Source: Cyanobium sp. Tous-M-B4 (lineage in GTDB: Bacteria; Cyanobacteriota; Cyanobacteriia; PCC-6307; Cyanobiaceae). Taken from it: a DNA stretch of 64,000 bases. Positions within the stretch are counted from its first letter, which is position 1, and each line of letters opens with the position of its first letter. The stretch covers positions 1-64,000 of the forward strand of contig NZ_JAGQBA010000007.1 of the NCBI RefSeq assembly GCF_024345395.1, read 5' to 3'. The notes under the pieces are model-generated. The model was not told where the DNA came from. It worked only from the letters and a program-made list of their open reading frames with translations, and searched no databases. Below are positions 55,650 to 64,000 of this stretch, in pieces. The position numbers and the translations under genes were made by a program.

Positions 55650-55847
55650 GTGCCAAAGCGGATGCCTCCCAAAATGCCCGATTCCTCCACACCCGGCTAC
55701 GCCAGCTTGCCCAGGGCCACCAGCTTGACTAAAAACACCAACGAGCCGGAGCCCCCGCTCGAGCCGGTTCTTTGCCAACACTGCGGACGCACCGCCAGCA
55801 ATGGCATCAGCTGCCAGGGCAGCTGCGTGGCCGACTCGGGCTACTGA
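55650..55847 (+). CDS. Small cysteine-containing conserved protein
   Basis: About 65 residues, with a C-terminal CQHCGRTASNGISCQGSC segment carrying four Cys in a CxxC-x9-CxxxC arrangement, which could bind zinc. The N-terminal half is polar. I recall a similar short protein with this C-terminus in picocyanobacteria. Alternative ATG starts are at 55662 and 55674. It is divergent from the aldo/keto reductase by 11 bp. Confidence 0.65.
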   Translation: MPKRMPPKMPDSSTPGYASLPRATSLTKNTNEPEPPLEPVLCQHCGRTASNGISCQGSCVADSGY

Positions 55848-55855
55848 GCACTCCC

Positions 55856-56359
55856 ATGGCGCGCATGTTCAGCCTGGGGCTAATGCTGCTGGCCTGGGCC
55901 AGCGCCGCCCAAGCAGGGGGTTTCGGGCGCTGGGAGATTGGGCTAAGGGGCTGCTCGCTGAGGCAGGGCCAGATGGGGCAACCCCAGCTACTGCGCGAAC
56001 ATGAGCAGGACTGCGTCCGGTTGCGGCTTGAACAAAACATGGAGGGGCTGCTGAGTGTGCGCCTGATCACGCCCTCCGCCAACCAACTATTCGGCAGCAG
56101 AAGCCTGGTCTTCGCCGGTGTGCTCGCCCCCGGGCAAAAGCCGATGCGCTGCGGCGCCGATGGCGAATGCAAACCGCAATGGCCTATCCGACTGGATGTG
56201 TCCTCCGTGGCCACCAACGTGGAATTAGACGGATCTCAAGCGCCCACCTTGCCCCGGGCCCTGCTAGCCAAAGGGACATGCCTGCTGGAACGCCATCGCC
56301 TGAGGTGCGAGGCAAGTGATTCCAGCGGACAGATGTGGGAGGCTCAGGCCCGCCTCTGA
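55856..56359 (+). CDS. Secreted hypothetical protein
   Basis: A 167-residue protein starting MARMFSLGLMLLAWASAAQA, a clear signal peptide cut after AQA. The mature part has six cysteines and beta-strand character, no known domain. It starts 9 bp after the preceding small gene in the same direction and ends close to tRNA-Cys. Confidence 0.7.
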   Translation: MARMFSLGLMLLAWASAAQAGGFGRWEIGLRGCSLRQGQMGQPQLLREHEQDCVRLRLEQNMEGLLSVRLITPSANQLFGSRSLVFAGVLAPGQKPMRCGADGECKPQWPIRLDVSSVATNVELDGSQAPTLPRALLAKGTCLLERHRLRCEASDSSGQMWEAQARL

Positions 56360-56394
56360 AATGAGGCGGAGCGTTAAGCCGAAGCCATTAATAA

Positions 56395-56465
56395 AGGCGG
56401 CACCCAGATTCGAACTGGGGGTAAAGGATTTGCAATCCTCTGCCTTACCACTTGGCCATGCCGCC
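56395..56465 (-). tRNA. tRNA-Cys (GCA)
   Basis: A 71-nt cloverleaf on the minus strand. The acceptor GGCGGCA pairs with TGCCGCC, the anticodon loop TTGCAAA gives GCA, and the T arm contains CCCCAGTTCGAATCTGGG. CCA not encoded. Confidence 0.95.
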
Positions 56466-56509
56466 GTCCGGGGAGCAAACTCCCTGCAGCGGATCGTATC
56501 AGCCACGGC

Positions 56510-57760
56510 ATGTCCTCCAGTCTGCTGGTTCTAAGCAACGGCCACGGAGAGGATCTGATCGCCCAACGGGTTCTGCAGGCCCTACGGGCGCGGCAGCCCA
56601 ACCTGGAAATTCAGGTACTGCCCCTGGTGGGGCTCGGCGAGGCGTTCAGCGCCGACGCAGCTGCCTGCCACCTGCAGCGGATCGGCCCCCAGCTGCAGCT
56701 GCCTAGTGGCGGCTTCAGCAACCAGAGCTTGAGGGGCCTGGCCCGCGACCTCGGGGCCGGCCTGCCCCTGCTGAGCTGGCGCCAACTGCAACTCGTGCGC
56801 CACTCGGCCCGTCAAGGCAGCCCGGTGCTCGCAATTGGCGACCTGCTGCCCCTACTGCTGGCCTGGAGCGGCGGCGGCAGCTTCGGCTTCATCGGCACCC
56901 CCAAAAGCGACCACACCTGGGCCACTCCGGCCCCAGCGGGCTGGGCGGCGACACTGCTCGCTGATGCTTACCACCGCTGCAAGGGCAGCGAATGGGATCC
57001 GTGGGAATGGGCGTTGATGGGCAGCCGGCGCTGCCGGCTCGTGGCCGTGCGCGACCAGCTCACCGCCCAAGGGCTGCAGCGCCACAAGGTGGCAGCCCTG
57101 GCTCCTGGCAACCCAATGATGGATGGCTTCCGCCACACCCCTCTGCCGGCCGGGCTGGCAAGCCAGCGGCGCCTAATCCTGCTGGCCGGCAGCCGCCTGC
57201 CCGAAGCCCTCGGCAATGCCCGCCGGCTGCTGGGCTGCCTCAGCCTGCAGCAGCCGCGGCAGCCAACCACCGTGCTGGTGGCCTCTGGATCGGCGCCTAC
57301 GGCCGCCGCCTGGGCCGAGTTGTTGGAGCAAGCGGGCTTTACGCCCCTAGCGGCTGCGGCAGCTAGCGCCGCCAGCGGAGCACTTAGCAGCTGGCAGCTG
57401 GGTCGCTGGACCCTGCTGCTTGGCCAAAACCGCTTCGCCAGCTGGGCCAGCTGGGCCGAGCTGGGCCTGGCCACTGCGGGCACTGCCACGGAGCAACTAG
57501 CGGGGCTAGGGGTGCCCTGCCTGTCGCTGCCGGGCCCGGGGCCCCAGTTCAAGCCAAGCTTTGCTCGCCGCCAGAGCCGCCTGCTGGGGGGAGCCGTGGT
57601 GCCCTGCCATTCCCAACAAGAGCTAGCCCTGAAACTGCACCAACTCCTCGCCGATCCCAGCGAATGCGCCCGGCGGGGCGCCCTGGGCCGGAGGCGGATG
57701 GGGCCCGCCGGTGGCAGCGCCCAGCTAGCCGAGCTGGTGGAGCAACAGCTACTGGGATGA
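56510..57760 (+). CDS. Lipid-A-disaccharide synthase-related protein
   Basis: A 416-residue glycosyltransferase-like protein. LLVLSNGHGEDLIAQRVLQAL at the N-terminus, and the later APGNPMMDGF and TATEQLAGLGVPCLSLPGPGPQFKPSFARRQ segments match the LpxB-related family of cyanobacteria (GT-B fold). It is not canonical LpxB. The product is unknown. A small gene follows at 57789. Confidence 0.75.
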   Translation: MSSSLLVLSNGHGEDLIAQRVLQALRARQPNLEIQVLPLVGLGEAFSADAAACHLQRIGPQLQLPSGGFSNQSLRGLARDLGAGLPLLSWRQLQLVRHSARQGSPVLAIGDLLPLLLAWSGGGSFGFIGTPKSDHTWATPAPAGWAATLLADAYHRCKGSEWDPWEWALMGSRRCRLVAVRDQLTAQGLQRHKVAALAPGNPMMDGFRHTPLPAGLASQRRLILLAGSRLPEALGNARRLLGCLSLQQPRQPTTVLVASGSAPTAAAWAELLEQAGFTPLAAAAASAASGALSSWQLGRWTLLLGQNRFASWASWAELGLATAGTATEQLAGLGVPCLSLPGPGPQFKPSFARRQSRLLGGAVVPCHSQQELALKLHQLLADPSECARRGALGRRRMGPAGGSAQLAELVEQQLLG

Positions 57761-57788
57761 TGCGGCCACCCCCGCAGCTACGTCGCCC

Positions 57789-58046
57789 ATGGCCGGCATC
57801 CCCGATCGGGCCTACAACGCCGCCTGCGGCATGTTGGCCAGCCAATTGAGCATCAGCCTGGCGGCCGCCCGGCGCAAGGTCGACGTGCGCAGCTCCCAGG
57901 AGGGACTGAAAGAAACCGCAGCCAAGCTCGCCCTGGCCCAGCAGATGCTTGCTGAAGCCCAGGCCAGCAGTGAAAACCACCATGAGTTGCTCAGCTCCCA
58001 GCTGGAGGCCGTCGGCAGCGACGAGAACTTCATGGTGGAGGACTGA
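57789..58046 (+). CDS. Small helical conserved hypothetical
   Basis: An 85-residue protein (MAGIPDRAYNAACGMLASQLSI... in short: helix, basic turn, coiled coil) with a long KETAAKLALAQQMLAEAQAS helix and acidic end. No domain recognised. It follows the LpxB-related gene by 28 bp and is convergent with rnd. Confidence 0.6.
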   Translation: MAGIPDRAYNAACGMLASQLSISLAAARRKVDVRSSQEGLKETAAKLALAQQMLAEAQASSENHHELLSSQLEAVGSDENFMVED

Positions 58047-58061
58047 GCTGGCCGGGGCCCT

Positions 58062-58739
58062 TCAGCGGTTGCCGCCGGTGGAGTGCTCAAAGAGCAGGTG
58101 AAAGCGCTGGCGATCCAGGTCGGCCAGCACCGGGATGCAGCCAAAGCAACGCTCAGCCAGCTGCCAGCGCTCCTCCCGCTTCAGCATGGTTTCCAACCGA
58201 TCGCGAGCGGGAAGCAGATAGCGCACATCGCCGGCGGCGTAGGCCAGCTGGACCTCAGAGAGATCTTCCACCCGGCCCCAATCGGAACTCTGGGCCTGCT
58301 TGTCGAGCTCAATGCCCACGAGCTCCTGCACCACTTCCTTGAGGCCGTGGCGGGGGCTGTAGGTGCGGCCCAGCCGGCTGGCCACCTTGGTGCAAAAGAT
58401 CGGATCGACGGCAATTGCCAAGTTTTCAGCCAGGGCAGCCACGTCAAAGCGGGCGAAGTGGAAAACTTTTTCAATCGCCGGGTTTTCCATCAAGACCTGA
58501 AGCCGGGGTGCCGAGCTCTGGCCGCGGTGGAGGCGGATGCAGCAAACGTTGTCGTGGTCGTCGCAGATCTGTACCAGGCAGAGCCGGTCGCGGCCATGAA
58601 TCAGACCCATCGCCTCGGTGTCCACCGCCAGCGCCCTAGCCCCGGCGTAGAGGGCCGCCCACTCGGCATCAAGATCACCGTCAAACACGGCGAAGCGGGC
58701 GGGAGCCGGCAGGTTGCTGGGGGCAGACGAAGCGGTCAC
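58062..58739 (-). CDS. rnd: Ribonuclease D-like 3'-5' exonuclease
   Basis: DEDDy exonuclease acting on RNA 3' ends. The catalytic acids are in AVDTEAMGL (DxE), FHFARFDVAAL and YAAGDVRYLL (YxxxD). It has only the exonuclease domain, no HRDC, as is usual in cyanobacteria. GTG at 58739 or ATG at 58772 could be the start; I chose the GTG because the shorter product leaves a promoter gap with the divergent gene. Confidence 0.85.
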   Translation of the reverse strand: MTASSAPSNLPAPARFAVFDGDLDAEWAALYAGARALAVDTEAMGLIHGRDRLCLVQICDDHDNVCCIRLHRGQSSAPRLQVLMENPAIEKVFHFARFDVAALAENLAIAVDPIFCTKVASRLGRTYSPRHGLKEVVQELVGIELDKQAQSSDWGRVEDLSEVQLAYAAGDVRYLLPARDRLETMLKREERWQLAERCFGCIPVLADLDRQRFHLLFEHSTGGNR

Positions 58740-58799
58740 ACGGAAAGGGCGAATGCCTTGCCATGCTGACAAGCCATGCCCCCAAGGGGCAGCTTCACA

Positions 58800-59360
58800 A
58801 TGGGATGGATGGCCAACCTCAGCTCCACCCTGCTGCTCACCCTGCTACTAGCCGTAGGCCTGGTTTTTTTCTTGCGCGCCGCCAGCAAAGACCGCACCAC
58901 CACAGTCGAGGTGCGCTCGTCGCGGCCGCCTCTGGAGGTGTTGAGCCAGCTGAGCGAATGGCTGCTGCAACGCGGTTGGCGCGCCGAATCCACTGACCCC
59001 GAGCGCCGCCACCTCTGCTTCCGCGCCGAGGTGGCGGCCAGTCCCTGGTTGGCGGTGCTGCTCTCGGTGCTGGGAGCGGTGGGGGCCGCTTGCCTTGGGC
59101 TGGTGCTGCGCCAGCTGCTGCCCCAGCTGGGCTGGTGGCCCCTGCTGCTGGCCTTACTGGGGCCGGCGGCTGGGCTGATTTATCGCAATCGGGCGATGCG
59201 GGCCGAAACCCTGGAGCTGCGCCTGATCAGCCATGACAGTGCCACGGGCAGCGCCTTGCGGCTGCGGGCCCACCGCGATGAGCTAATTGCGCTCGAATTG
59301 GAGATGGGTCCCAAGCTGGGCCTATTCAGCGACGGCAAGCTGCTCAGCTCCCCCATCTGA
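58800..59360 (+). CDS. Cofactor assembly of complex C subunit B-like membrane protein
   Basis: About 186 residues. An N-terminal helix (STLLLTLLLAVGLVFFLRAAS), a soluble segment with DRTTTVEVRS, and two more helices (about 60-110) are followed by a soluble C-terminus. The layout agrees with the CCB-type factors that help attach haem c(n) to cytochrome b6. The start among ATGs at 58776, 58800 and 58809 is uncertain. Confidence 0.65.
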   Translation: MGWMANLSSTLLLTLLLAVGLVFFLRAASKDRTTTVEVRSSRPPLEVLSQLSEWLLQRGWRAESTDPERRHLCFRAEVAASPWLAVLLSVLGAVGAACLGLVLRQLLPQLGWWPLLLALLGPAAGLIYRNRAMRAETLELRLISHDSATGSALRLRAHRDELIALELEMGPKLGLFSDGKLLSSPI

Positions 59361-59376
59361 CCCTTGCCTGCCAGTA

Positions 59377-60255
59377 ATGCAGCGATTCCGTCCCCTGGCT
59401 TTCGTCTTGACCGGAGTGCTTGCCATAGCTGGGGGCGCTGCAGCCCAAGCGCCGCCGCTGGCCAACTTTGATCCGCTCACAGGGCCGCGCAGCCGTCTGA
59501 GCAGAAACTGGCGAGGCCTGGCTGAGCTGCCCAGCAGCACCGAAATCCTGGTGCTAGCGGGTCATGCCGATTCCCAGGGGATTGGCGGGGCCGGAACGGG
59601 GGGAGAGGCCGTCGCTCTCGGCGGAGCCGCGCCGATGCAGCCGGGCATGCGCGACGAGCTCTATTGGAACTTGCTCACCGCCCAGGCGGTGGTGACCCTT
59701 GGCCAGCAGCGGGGTCTGGCCATCCGCTTCTACGACCCACCGCTGCGCAGCATTGCTGATGGCGACGATCCACGCACCAACTGGAGCGTGGGCAAAGCCC
59801 ATGCCCAAGCCGGTGGATATGCCCTGGAAATCCACTACGACGCCTACGGTCCAGATGGTGTCGGTTCGGGCCTGATTCCACCCCTACATCGCCCCCCAAC
59901 CCGCCTAGACGAAAGCCTGGCGCTGGCCTTTGGCCCCTATCCCCTGCTCTTCCGCGACGGCCTAGGCGCCCCCAGGCGGGGCATCGCCATTCTCGAGATC
60001 GGCAAACTTGAGGGCCAGCTAGAAGCATCGCTGCGAGATCCCCGCAGCCGCAATGGCGCTATCCAAGCGATCGCTGAGCGGGTGGTTACAGCTTTGCAAC
60101 GGGGTCTGGAGCAGGGCTTGCAACCAGCCCCACCAATTCCTGGCCTGGCCGCCACCAAACCAGCGACCATCAACCCAGCACCTAATTCACCGCCTGATGG
60201 GGGGCGCAGCGGTCCGCAAGCGAGCCGTCCTCCAGCCAATCCTGGGGACGAGTGA
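59377..60255 (+). CDS. Secreted protein, possible N-acetylmuramoyl-L-alanine amidase-like
   Basis: A 292-residue protein with a signal peptide ([21 protein letters not shown]). [11 protein letters not shown] near residue 60, [10 protein letters not shown] near 165 and [14 protein letters not shown] near 210 resemble the His/Glu/His/Glu zinc sites of amidase_3 enzymes, but the match is weak. The tail is Pro-rich. The last 74 bp overlap the hemF 3' end. Confidence 0.6.
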   Translation: MQRFRPLAFVLTGVLAIAGGAAAQAPPLANFDPLTGPRSRLSRNWRGLAELPSSTEILVLAGHADSQGIGGAGTGGEAVALGGAAPMQPGMRDELYWNLLTAQAVVTLGQQRGLAIRFYDPPLRSIADGDDPRTNWSVGKAHAQAGGYALEIHYDAYGPDGVGSGLIPPLHRPPTRLDESLALAFGPYPLLFRDGLGAPRRGIAILEIGKLEGQLEASLRDPRSRNGAIQAIAERVVTALQRGLEQGLQPAPPIPGLAATKPATINPAPNSPPDGGRSGPQASRPPANPGDE

Positions 60256-61222
60256 ACAGGTCTGTGAGCAGGGCCTCGCGACTGCCAGCCTCCGGCTGAT
60301 AGCCGTATTCCCAGCGCACCAAGGGCGGCAGAGACATCAGGATCGACTCGGTACGTCCGTTGGTCTGCAAGCCGAAAATCGTGCCCCGGTCAAACACCAA
60401 ATTGAACTCCACATAGCGGCCCCGCCTGTAGAGCTGAAACTGGCGCTCCCGCTCGCCATAGGGGGTGTGCTGTCGCTTCTCAGCGATCGGCAAGTAGCTG
60501 GGCAGGAAGGCGTTGCCGCAGGCACTGGCCAGGGCAAACAGCTGCTCCCAACTCTGCGGCACCGGGGCTAAACGGTCGCTCACAGCCGCGGCAGGCCCAT
60601 TGGGATCCTGGCCCTTGTAAAGCACCCCGCGGGGATCCTGGTAGTCGTAAAAGATGCCGCCCACACCGCGGGTCTCGTCCCGATGCTTGAGGAAGAAGTA
60701 CTCGTCGCACCAAGGCTTGAACACCTGATAAAAAGCGGGATTAACGCTGTCGCAGGCTCCTTTGAGCGTGCGGTGGAAATGCTGGGCGTCTTGCAGGAAC
60801 GGGTAATAGGGAGTGAGATCGGCGCCGCCGCCAAACCACCACACCGGGCCCGCTTCGAAGTAGCGGTAATTGAGATGAACGGTGGGGATATACGGGTTGC
60901 GGGGGTGCAGCACCATCGAGGTGCCTGTGGCAAACCAGCGGTGACCCTTGGCTTCCGGCCGCTGGCTGAGGATCGAGGGAGGCAGCTCGGAGCCCTCTAC
61001 CTCTGAGAAGTTGACGCCGCCCTGCTCGAAGACGCGGCCGCCCTTCATCACCCGGGAGCGACCGCCGCCTCCCTCCGGACGCTCCCAGCTCTCCTCGGCG
61101 AAGCAACCTTCGGCATCAAATTCTTCTAGGCCAGTGCAAATGGAGTCCTGCAAGCCCATCAGCAGGGCCTTAGCCCTGGAGCGGGAGTCGGCCGGTGGAG
61201 CTTCCAGCAGGGCCTTAGGCAT
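60182..61222 (-). CDS. hemF: Oxygen-dependent coproporphyrinogen III oxidase
   Basis: Makes protoporphyrinogen IX for haem and chlorophyll under oxic conditions. About 346 residues from the ATG at 61222. Family motifs are [22 protein letters not shown]-like [24 protein letters not shown] and [23 protein letters not shown]. The open frame extends to 61261. It overlaps the convergent amidase-like gene by 74 bp, unusually much. Confidence 0.96.
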   Translation of the reverse strand: MPKALLEAPPADSRSRAKALLMGLQDSICTGLEEFDAEGCFAEESWERPEGGGGRSRVMKGGRVFEQGGVNFSEVEGSELPPSILSQRPEAKGHRWFATGTSMVLHPRNPYIPTVHLNYRYFEAGPVWWFGGGADLTPYYPFLQDAQHFHRTLKGACDSVNPAFYQVFKPWCDEYFFLKHRDETRGVGGIFYDYQDPRGVLYKGQDPNGPAAAVSDRLAPVPQSWEQLFALASACGNAFLPSYLPIAEKRQHTPYGERERQFQLYRRGRYVEFNLVFDRGTIFGLQTNGRTESILMSLPPLVRWEYGYQPEAGSREALLTDLFTRPQDWLEDGSLADRCAPHQAVN

Positions 61223-61372
61223 CGACGCTGCGCCACATGGACGCTGGAAAGGTCTAACCATTTCAGCCCAGCCTCCCCCCAGACAAGTAATCGAGAGGGT
61301 CTGTCACGGCCATGCTGACGGTCAAAGGCAGCGGCAAGGCCCCTAGGATCGCAGTCTCTGATTGGATTTCCG

Positions 61373-62467
61373 ATGGCATCTGTGGAGCAGGCTCAGGCCG
61401 CCCTCAACGCCGTTCAGGATGCCGGCAGCGGGCGCAGCCTGATCGAGCTGGGCTGGATCCAGCAGACGCGACTGGTGGATGATCGGGCCGTATTTCGGCT
61501 TGCCCTACCTGGCTTTGCCCAGAGCCAGCGGGATCGCATCGCCGCCGAGGCCAAGACGGCCCTGCTCGCCCTTGAAGGCATCAACGATGTTCAAATTGAG
61601 TTGGACCAGCCCAGCGGCGGCGCTCCAATCGGTGCCGCAGGTCATGGTCAAGGGCCAGAACGCGGTCAACTGCCAGAGCGCCAGCCCATCCCTGGGGTGC
61701 GCCAGGTCATCGCCGTCAGCAGTGGCAAGGGCGGAGTGGGCAAGAGCACAGTTGCCGTGAACCTGGCCTGTGCCCTGGCGGCTTCAGGCCTGAAGGTGGG
61801 CTTGCTCGATGCAGACATCTACGGGCCGAATGCCCCCACCATGCTGGGAGTGGCTGATCGCACGCCTGAAGTGAGCGGCGAAGGCGCCCAGCAAGTGATG
61901 AAACCGATCGAAACCTGTGGCATCGCCATGGTGTCGATGGGCCTGCTGATCCAGGAAAACCAGCCCGTGATCTGGCGGGGGCCGATGCTCAACGGCATCA
62001 TTCGCCAGTTTCTCTACCAAGTCGACTGGGGCGAACGGGATGTGCTGATCGTCGACCTGCCTCCTGGCACCGGTGATGCCCAGCTCACCATCGCCCAGGC
62101 TGTGCCGATGGCCGGGGCGATCATCGTCACCACTCCCCAGCTGGTTTCCCTAGCTGATGCCCGCCGGGGCCTGGCGATGTTTCTGCAGATGGGGGTGGAC
62201 GTGCTGGGTGTGGTGGAAAACATGAGCGTCTTCATCCCCCCTGACGCTCCAGATAAGCGTTATGCCCTATTCGGCAGCGGCGGCGGCGCCCGCCTGGCTG
62301 AAGAGGCCGGGGTGCCCCTACTGGCCGAACTTCCTCTGGAGATGCCCGTGCGGGAAGGGGGGGATGCCGGACGGCCGGTAGTGCTCAGCCATCCCGAATC
62401 GATCAGCGCCCGGGGCTTTTTGGCTTTGGCCCGCCAGCTCAGCGCCGCCCATCTGGCGCCAGCCTGA
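61373..62467 (+). CDS. mrp: Mrp/ApbC family Fe-S carrier ATPase
   Basis: Iron-sulfur cluster carrier of 364 residues: an N-terminal MIP18/DUF59-like domain (about 1-90) and a P-loop ATPase domain with [33 protein letters not shown] and LIVDLPPGTGDAQLT are Mrp signatures. rodA follows 5 bp after the stop. Confidence 0.93.
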   Translation: MASVEQAQAALNAVQDAGSGRSLIELGWIQQTRLVDDRAVFRLALPGFAQSQRDRIAAEAKTALLALEGINDVQIELDQPSGGAPIGAAGHGQGPERGQLPERQPIPGVRQVIAVSSGKGGVGKSTVAVNLACALAASGLKVGLLDADIYGPNAPTMLGVADRTPEVSGEGAQQVMKPIETCGIAMVSMGLLIQENQPVIWRGPMLNGIIRQFLYQVDWGERDVLIVDLPPGTGDAQLTIAQAVPMAGAIIVTTPQLVSLADARRGLAMFLQMGVDVLGVVENMSVFIPPDAPDKRYALFGSGGGARLAEEAGVPLLAELPLEMPVREGGDAGRPVVLSHPESISARGFLALARQLSAAHLAPA

Positions 62468-62472
62468 AAGCC

Positions 62473-63750
62473 ATGCTGAGCCAGTTGGGGCGGCGAAACC
62501 CGCGATTTTTTAGTGGCCGCACCAGCCGGCGCAACCCTCTGGCCGACGTGGATCTGATCCTCTGGGGGGTACCGCTGGCAATGGTGGCGATCGCCGGGAT
62601 CCTGATTGCCAGCACCCAGCGCCAGGCGAATTACGCCGACTGGTACCAGCACTGGGTAACGGCGGCGGTGGGCATGGTGGTAGCCCTACTGCTGGCGCGA
62701 ATGCCATTGGATCGGCTGATCCCATTTAAGTGGCCGATTTACATCGCCATGGTCGCCAGCCTGGTGGCAGTACGAGTTGTCGGCACCAGTGCCCTAGGGG
62801 CCCAGAGCTGGATCAACATTGGCGGCTTTTACGTGCAGCCCTCGGAATTCGCCAAGGTGGGCGCCATTTTGCTGCTCGCCGGGGTACTAGCCAGACACCC
62901 GGTGGATCGTCCTGTTGACCTGATCCGTCCAGTAGGCCTGATCGCCCTGCCCTGGCTACTGGTTTTTGTGCAACCCGACCTAGGCAGCTCGCTTGTGTTT
63001 GGGGCCGTACTGCTGGTGATGCTGTTTTGGGCTGGGATGCCTGGGGCCTGGGTGGTGCTGCTGCTCTCCCCTCTTGTGGCGGCGATCGTGGCAGGCACCC
63101 TGCCCTGGCTGCTGCTGGGCTGGGTGCCCCTGATGGGCTGGCTGGCCTGGAAGAGCCTGCCCTGGAAGCGGGTGGCCCTGGCGATCAGCCTCGCCGTGCA
63201 GGGGATCTTCGCAATCGCCACCCCCTGGCTCTGGGAGCACGGCCTGCGCCCCCACCAGCGAGCCAGGCTCACCCTGTTTCTTGATCCCGCCCAGGATCCC
63301 CTCGGCGGCGGCTACCACCTGCTGCAGAGCACCGTGGGCATCGGCTCGGGGCAGATCTGGGGCACCGGCTTGATGCAAGGATCCCTCACCAAGCTGCGGT
63401 TTATCCCAGAGCAACACACCGATTTCATCTTCAGCGCCCTTGGGGAGGAAACCGGTTTTCTCGGCTCGGTGCTGGTGGTCGCCGGCTTCGCCCTGCTGAT
63501 GGGGCGCCTGCTGCAGATCGCTGGACGGGCCCGCAGCGACTACGAGGCCCTGGTGGTGGTGGGAATTGGGGCGATGCTGATGTTCCAGGTGGTGGTGAAC
63601 ATCAACATGACCATTGGACTCGGTCCAATCACCGGCATCCCCTTGCCCTGGCTGAGTTATGGAAGATCCGCCATGTTGGTGAACTTCATCTCCCTTGGGC
63701 TGTGCGCCTCGGCCGCCCGCCGGGGCCGCACGGCCCAGGGTCGCTGGTGA
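62473..63750 (+). CDS. rodA: Rod shape-determining protein RodA
   Basis: SEDS-family peptidoglycan glycosyltransferase with about ten membrane helices, 425 residues. FVQPDLGSSLVFGAVLLVML and the late GIPLPWLSYGRSAMLVNFISLG are family signatures; the catalytic Asp is in the VQPDLG loop. It is 5 bp after mrp and overlaps the next gene by 4 bp (GTGA). Confidence 0.94.
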   Translation: MLSQLGRRNPRFFSGRTSRRNPLADVDLILWGVPLAMVAIAGILIASTQRQANYADWYQHWVTAAVGMVVALLLARMPLDRLIPFKWPIYIAMVASLVAVRVVGTSALGAQSWINIGGFYVQPSEFAKVGAILLLAGVLARHPVDRPVDLIRPVGLIALPWLLVFVQPDLGSSLVFGAVLLVMLFWAGMPGAWVVLLLSPLVAAIVAGTLPWLLLGWVPLMGWLAWKSLPWKRVALAISLAVQGIFAIATPWLWEHGLRPHQRARLTLFLDPAQDPLGGGYHLLQSTVGIGSGQIWGTGLMQGSLTKLRFIPEQHTDFIFSALGEETGFLGSVLVVAGFALLMGRLLQIAGRARSDYEALVVVGIGAMLMFQVVVNINMTIGLGPITGIPLPWLSYGRSAMLVNFISLGLCASAARRGRTAQGRW

Positions 63751-64000
63751 GCCTGGCCGACCTGCGACGTTGTTTGGCTGAAGGGGTGCCAAGCGGAGTT
63801 GGCAACGAGGACTGCGCGCGGCGGCAGTGGTGGGCAGCCCTGGCCACCCTGCAGGAGGATTTCCTTCTGCCCCAGCAACCCCTCCAGGGGCTATGGCTGG
63901 CCGCGCCACTGCCCGCCCTCTATGAACCAGCCTTACTGCAGCAGCTGCAGGGCTGGGTGTGGGCCCCAAGCGACTTAGATGGCCTGCTGCCCAGCCCGGC
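63747..64000 (+). CDS. Partial gene, possible sensor histidine kinase N-terminus
   Basis: Starts with a GTG overlapping the rodA stop and stays open to the window edge (85 codons, no stop). It begins VSLADLRRCLAEGVPSGVGN and contains RRQWWAALATLQEDFLL and LWLAAPLPALYEPALLQQLQ. No domain is complete here. I recall this N-terminus from a picocyanobacterial histidine kinase next to rodA, but cannot confirm it. Confidence 0.5.
   Translation, partial: MSLADLRRCLAEGVPSGVGNEDCARRQWWAALATLQEDFLLPQQPLQGLWLAAPLPALYEPALLQQLQGWVWAPSDLDGLLPSP

Noticed and set aside
62980-63969. 329-residue minus-strand open frame
   Set aside because: It is antisense to rodA, Gly/His/Gln-rich, with no recognisable protein features.

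Overview
The window comes from a phycoerythrin-containing unicellular picocyanobacterium of the Synechococcus/Cyanobium lineage. The evidence is cytochrome b6f (petB, petD), photosystem II genes (psbB, psbM, psbT), a complete phycobilisome rod gene region, a ferrochelatase with a chlorophyll-binding-like tail, cyanobacterial-type ribosomal protein S1, and GC-rich, tightly packed genes with many 4-bp start/stop overlaps. No phycoerythrin-II genes were seen, so the pigment complement encoded here is phycocyanin plus phycoerythrin-I. The genus and pigment type are inferred from gene content, not from a database match.

Layout. 0.4-8.6 kb: petB-petD facing away from a ctpA protease, then an HD hydrolase and the division-site genes minC, minD and minE. 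minC and minD are separated by an opposite-strand block encoding a phospholipase-D-like protein and a split chromate transporter. 8.6-12.1 kb: tRNA-Thr, an unassigned stretch with strong nested inverted repeats (possible structured RNA), an MFS transporter, and a gene-poor stretch with a decayed secreted-protein gene. 12-15.4 kb: prmC, tsaC, dprA with a LexA-like palindrome beside its start, and a thioesterase. 15.5-25.2 kb: universal stress protein, psbM, ferredoxin, psbB-psbT, nrdR, rpsA with a foldable leader, a HAD hydrolase, metK, an FGGY kinase and comF.

25.2-50.2 kb: the phycobilisome rod region, from tRNA-Phe(GAA) to ptpA. It holds cpcBA, a divergent allophycocyanin-like gene, a pentapeptide-repeat protein, a cpeC-[linker]-[linker]-cpeS-cpeT-cpeR block in the cpeCDESTR order, the HEAT-repeat lyase genes cpeY, a cpeF-like gene and cpeZ, cpeBA, an S/U-type lyase, pebA-pebB, hemH, heme oxygenase, and cpcE-cpcF. 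Together these make heme, open it to biliverdin, reduce it to phycoerythrobilin, attach bilins to the apoproteins, and supply rod linkers. The part from about 28.8 to 37.5 kb is visibly more AT-rich than its flanks.

50.2-64 kb: housekeeping genes (panC-cmk, rlpA, purM, rnd, hemF, mrp, rodA), small picocyanobacterial proteins, tRNA-Cys, and an aldo/keto reductase interrupted by a one-base frameshift. The last gene runs off the window edge.
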